A stretch of 64,000 nucleotides of DNA from Seriola aureovittata (Eukaryota; Chordata; Actinopteri; Carangiformes; Carangidae). The translations under genes and the position numbers were made by a program. Positions 59,881 through 64,000 of this stretch are shown piece by piece. The stretch covers positions 10,586,001-10,650,000 of the forward strand of contig NC_079371.1 in NCBI RefSeq assembly GCF_021018895.1, given 5' to 3'. The notes under the pieces are model-generated. The model did no database searches and was not told the origin of the DNA. It saw nothing but the letters and a program-made list of their open reading frames with translations. Position 1 is the first letter of the stretch; each line of letters opens with the position of its first letter.

Positions 59881-61740
59881 GGCATTAAATTGACACTTGC
59901 TAAGTAATTAGCAGGTCATCAACATGTTGATATAGTATACATGCAGGTTTTGGGAATTTCAGCTATCAGTAAATGGACTTTGGGAAAAGAAGTCTCAAAA
60001 CTGCTTGTGCAGTTCTTCTCACTATCTCTACCAGACTCTCTTAAAAGAAGTGTTCTTCAAGTTTAAAAGAAGCCTAAAGGATTTTAGGCACTCACTAGAG
60101 AGCCATCAAGATAGAGCCTTAGTCTCCTTCTCTTTGAAAGTGCAGTATCTGTTTCACAAGGTAACAATTAAATTGCAGCTGTCAGCAGAGGAGATATTAA
60201 ACTCGTTCCTGGTTCTGTCTCCCTTTCTGCTGACGGTGACCTTGGTAGGGAGACGGAGGCTGACTGCTGAAGCCTCACGCTGGTTGAGAGGGTTCGCACA
60301 GTCCGTCTCATGGAGAGCCAGCCATCTGGGATAGGGATATTCATCACACTGAAACAGTACACACACAGCCACTGGCACAGACCCTATCATCATCATCACC
60401 ATCATCATCATCAACACTCACCAACATCATCACATGTTCCCGGGCTCTGTGAAAATCATGGGCCGCCAGCCTTACTGTCTCATAAGCTGATGTCACGCAA
60501 TGTCGTCTAATCACCTAAGGTGATAGCATTGGCCGAATGCCAGGATTATCTTTATCATTTGTTTTTTTTATTTAAAATGTGAGGGAAAAAAAACACTTTT
60601 CATCCTCTTCATAATTATACTCTAAATGGTTGCTTGAGGTTCAGTGTCAAACTGCAGACCTGTGACCAGGTTTCAATGTCATTAGCTAAAGGTTGCATCA
60701 GGTTTTCATACATAAACTTCAAAATATGTTTGTCAGAGCTTTCCGAAACATCCTTTATGTCTGTTCCGAAAACAATATAGCTTTAAGCAGAAATCCAAGC
60801 AGAAAGACAGCTATTCTTCTGATATAGTCATTACATTGGTAATCAGCCTTTCAGTAATTATCCAGAGATTTCACTAGGACGGGTTTTCTTGTCAACCAAT
60901 TATCGTTTTAGCTTAAAGAATTATATCGGATATTTCCGCTTGATATATTTCCCATAAATGTGGCCATATCTACGCAGTTAGCCATCCATCATTCCATGGT
61001 GCTACTTTCCATATTCATTTCAACTGAATTCATTTATTATATACTTATTTGAAAGAATTCATGACAAAATCTTCTCTTCTTTTTTGAAGTTTGTGCAAGT
61101 CTCCATTTCCCCAAATCTTTACAATGAAGGTGATGAGCGTAAAGTTACACGACAGAAAACTTATATTTTTGGAAAATACGCCAGGTTGAAATATATTAGA
61201 AGTTTCCTTTCCCTACAGTCATTGTTATTTGTTAGTCCACCGTCCCAGCCTCCACTGGTGTCAAGGCTTTGTATGGATCGCTTAAAGGCCGCTATTAAAA
61301 GGTGCTTAGCCCTGTGATCTGGCCCGACTGACATGATCAAAGCCAATGTCTCTTTGTCTTTTTGTTAAAATAAAGCACCCACATCTTTTTGTCCCTGATC
61401 TACCATCCCTGTGGCTAATGTACAGTTCAATTTAGACGAATACAGATACTTGGCTAATGTTAGAAAGAAACTGCTGTTGACTCTTTGCAGGAGACAATGC
61501 ACAAATTATAGACTCCAGTGTTGACGTCACACACATTTTACATCCAAACCTTCACCACAACCTCCATCCTCAGACTTTTTTTTCTGGCTTTGTAACATCA
61601 TGCTTACTACTATGTTAGCTACTAAACATAAACATACAGCATTTAAGCTAATGACAAATGTCCTCGTCCGACCGATGTTATGGATAGGTCATTATCAGCA
61701 CAACCACAAGAGATCTCATGTAATGAAAATGTGAAAGTTG
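59881..61740. other. Non-coding, with a (CAT)n tract
   Basis: A (CAT)n-like run at 60386-60412 gives the poly-Met or poly-His stretches in short frames. The 109-codon plus frame at 60005-60334 lacks motifs. Otherwise AT-rich, no repeats named. Confidence 0.48.
60386..60412. repeat. (CAT)n microsatellite, interrupted
   Basis: CAT units with a single CAC interruption. Confidence 0.88.
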
Positions 61741-62100
61741 TTTTAAAGGCTCCATATTTTACATCTTTATTGTTTCATTTGAAGTGTTGATATCCATTAT
61801 ATAAGAATGTATTTGTGGTTTTTAGCACCAAAAACTGTGTCAGTGTGGTTTCACATCTCCTCTCTCATGCTGCTCTCCAGAGAAGAGCAGGAAGGTTTGT
61901 GTCCGCCTCTGGGCCTCTCTTCTGATTGGCTGTTTTCTGAGTCATTGTAGTCTACTACCATAGTTGAGTGAAACTCACCAGTAAATGCAAATGGTGATGG
62001 TCATTCAGTGATGAAATGAGCTGAACAGACGGTCAAATTCAGACTAAAATACTAAAGGAGAGAAAAAGCCACTGGCCTGTAATATTACGATCCATGGGAA
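61741..62100 (+). repeat. Probable dispersed fish repeat
   Basis: TTAAAGGCTCCATATTTTAC, then TTTAGCACCAAAAACTG and CTCTTCTGATTGGCTGTTTT, then GAGTCATTGTAG, resembles a common teleost repeat containing GATTGGCTG near its end. There is no second copy here. Non-coding. Confidence 0.4.
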
Positions 62101-62334
62101 AGTCGTGGATAGAGCATTGATACTTCCACATTATTTATACAGCACCTGTATTTACACAGCACTTAGACCTGAAAAGTTGACATATCTGGAAAAACAGTGT
62201 GTGTGGGTTTTCTTTCCTTTTTTTATCTGTCAGTTAATCACTGTTACGACTGTTTGTAGATTTGCTGTGTTTTTGAATGGTTTTCCTCCCCTCACTGTGT
62301 TTGTGAGACCGGTAATTATTGATTGACATTAGTC

Positions 62335-62730
62335 AGGTCCCTGATTGATGAGGGTGACAGCTGGCAATTGGTCCATTAGCTGGAGGCACTTGCAGCTGAT
62401 TGGTTGCCCAGACAACATCAGGCTATATACAGAGCGGTGCTGACTTGTGATGCTGGTGCAGAGCTTGTTCTTTCTCACCTCCTGACCCAGCAACACTGAC
62501 CTTCTTTGTATGCAGTTACATGTACATCTCTGTTGGAGTTCTCGGTTGGGGAATAGTTGGTCTGAGATCTTTGTTTTCTCCTCTGTTGTTATAGCTTAGC
62601 AACTGCTCTGGTTTTATAGGTTATCTTTCTCTGCACAATTAGAAGTAATTTTGTTTAGTATGTTGGATTTCCTCACCCTGAAGTTGAATTCTTCTCCATC
62701 TTTGATTGTAAATAAAGAAGCAAACCATTG
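62335..62730 (+). promoter_or_regulatory. Promoter-like unit (CCAAT-TATA ... AATAAA)
   Basis: Two inverted CCAAT boxes (CAATTGG at 62366-62372; ATTGG at 62399-62403) precede a TATA-like CTATATAC (62423-62430) at normal spacing. An AATAAA lies about 285 bp on (62710-62715). No coding frame lies between. The arrangement matches a solo LTR or promoter-bearing repeat, or a short noncoding transcription unit. Signals are short and could be chance. Confidence 0.33.
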
Positions 62731-62937
62731 TATATTAACTATTATTTTGTGGTCTGGTTTTGGGATTTCACTGTGCACAATGATCATTTTAGAAATCATC
62801 ATTTATCATGTCAGAAATAAGTGAGTAAACTGTGAAGTTGCAACAACACAAAACATTGCAGCATGCACAACAAAGAAAAACTGTCAATGTACCTTCAGGT
62901 CATAGTTTTTTTGAATATATATTTATAGTGAAGATAA

Positions 62938-63250
62938 GATCTAGCCACACATTTTGAGCGATGTTGAGGTCAGGGAAATGTGAGGTCTGTTCCAAAATCT
63001 GCAGTTTATATGTTATTTCATTGTGTGATTTTGATGTTTGCTTTGGATCATTGTCCTGTTGTAGAAGCCAGCCGTTTTTTCATTCTCAGTTTAGCGACTG
63101 AGTGCATGATATATTCATCCAGAAACTGCTGATATTTAGTGGAATCCATTCTTCCATCCATCTGTGCAATGTTTCCCATGGCACTGAAAACAACCCCAAA
63201 AGAAGAATATTTCCAGCCCCATGATTACCAGTTGGCAAAACTGGTTGTTA
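62938..63250 (-). mobile_element. Tc1/mariner transposase relic
   Basis: The minus strand reads LLQQDNDPKQTSKSHNE (around 63020-63065), then FPDLNIAQNVW (62947-62980) in one frame. These are the second-Asp and Glu blocks of a Tc1-type DDE transposase. The Glu position is Gln here (NIAQN for the usual NPIEN), and the spacing is about two residues short. The upstream part (to 63250), containing MGNIAQMDGRMDSTKYQQFL-like sequence, is diverged and broken by a stop. No terminal repeats are visible. It belongs to a different family from the 57.4 kb element. Confidence 0.78.
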
Positions 63251-64000
63251 CTATAAGTACTGAGTTAGGGTTTCCAAACTTTTACATAAAACATTAAGAA
63301 ATCCACAAAACATATTAGAAAATGTATAACACAAAATACAAGCTCTCATAAAACAATTAGCATCAGTGACAGCATAACATAAAACTGATGTACTGTACAT
63401 CCAGCCATCATCATCCATCATCACCATCACCATGCACCAATATATACCAGGTCTAACAATGTACTTATATAACGTGTTCTGCTGTTTCAAATGAAGTAAA
63501 AAAAATTAAGAAGAATACATTATAATGTGTCCAGTAAGAAAAATAAACCAGATTGCACTGACCCTTCTCTCCTGGTGGGCCCACTCTGCTAGACTGGGTG
63601 GCTGTGAAGGGTGTTTACACTGGTGAATGACAACAGCTCCACCAGAATAGTACCCTGATTCACATGCATTATTAAAAAATGTCAGCTCTGCCTGTGTGTT
63701 TGCATCTCCAAACCCCATGACAGGCTGAGCACCATGAAGTACTTGTCATGCATGATCATGGACTCATTATGAAATGACCAGAGATTCAAAGAAAGCTAGG
63801 GAAGACAATTCTTTGAATAAAACATTCAGGGAAATGGATGTGTGCTTTTCAGCTGTCCACCAATGTTTCTGTTGTAACTATCCGGTGCAGATCCGATGTG
63901 AATTAGGGAAAATTAAATGTGATTTAATAGAGTTCTAATGTTTCTGCACTGACATTACCTTGTTTATAGGGGCTAGCTTTTTGCAGACCCACCCCACAGC
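63251..64000. other. Non-coding AT-rich end of window
   Basis: Includes a CATCATCATCCATCATCACC-like patch at 63407-63431 and frames of 79 codons or fewer without motifs. Any feature continuing beyond the window cannot be judged. Confidence 0.48.

Overview
The window is 64 kb of AT-rich, gene-poor DNA from a ray-finned fish, probably a percomorph teleost. This rests on the dispersed repeats: Tc1/mariner elements, a tRNA-derived SINE in three copies, a CGGBP1-like hAT fragment, and several repeats I know from percomorph genomes. Microsatellites are abundant, open frames are short, and there is no operon structure. I found no host protein-coding gene, rRNA or genuine tRNA gene. Almost all ORFs of 60-180 codons are chance frames, repeat-derived frames or antisense shadows. 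The window is therefore either a gene desert or the inside of a very large intron.

Layout. 1-5.9 kb: unique AT-rich DNA with a degenerate SINE candidate (1.63 kb), a TGACGTCA-bearing dispersed repeat (2.2 kb) and a fish repeat (3.6-3.85 kb). 6.05-7.03 kb: a decayed Tc1-family element on the minus strand. 7.6-7.8 kb: a regulatory-looking segment. 8.66 kb: a compact stem-loop. 9.03 kb: SINE copy 1. 11-16 kb: retroposon tail and two fish repeats. 18.06-18.72 kb: the best conserved-noncoding-element candidate. 20.5 kb: retroposon relic. 24.38-24.98 kb: a short tandem repeat beside a 0.53 kb fold-back element with about 200 bp arms. 25.88 kb: (TG)n. 27.8 kb: second copy of the 2.2 kb repeat, inverted. 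30.7 and 39.1 kb: SINE copies 2 and 3. 35.0 and 42.8 kb: splice-site-bounded candidate exons. 44.3 kb: hAT 5' fragment. 45.0-48.0 kb: fish repeats. 52.8-55.9 kb: a dense block of four repeat families. 57.38-58.98 kb: a full-length Tc1-like transposon with IR/DR termini and a frameshifted transposase. 59.3-59.9 kb: a GC-richer segment. 61.7-62.7 kb: a repeat and a promoter-like unit. 62.94-63.25 kb: a third Tc1/mariner relic.

The only proteins I can identify are transposon-encoded: three independent Tc1/mariner transposases, all inactivated, and a small zinc-finger-like hAT fragment. The least explained structures are the fold-back element at 24.4-25.0 kb, the stem-loop at 8.66 kb and the regulatory-looking blocks at 7.6 and 18.1 kb. 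Family assignments of non-Tc1 repeats come from pattern memory and were not searched. Within-window copy relationships were read directly from the sequence.
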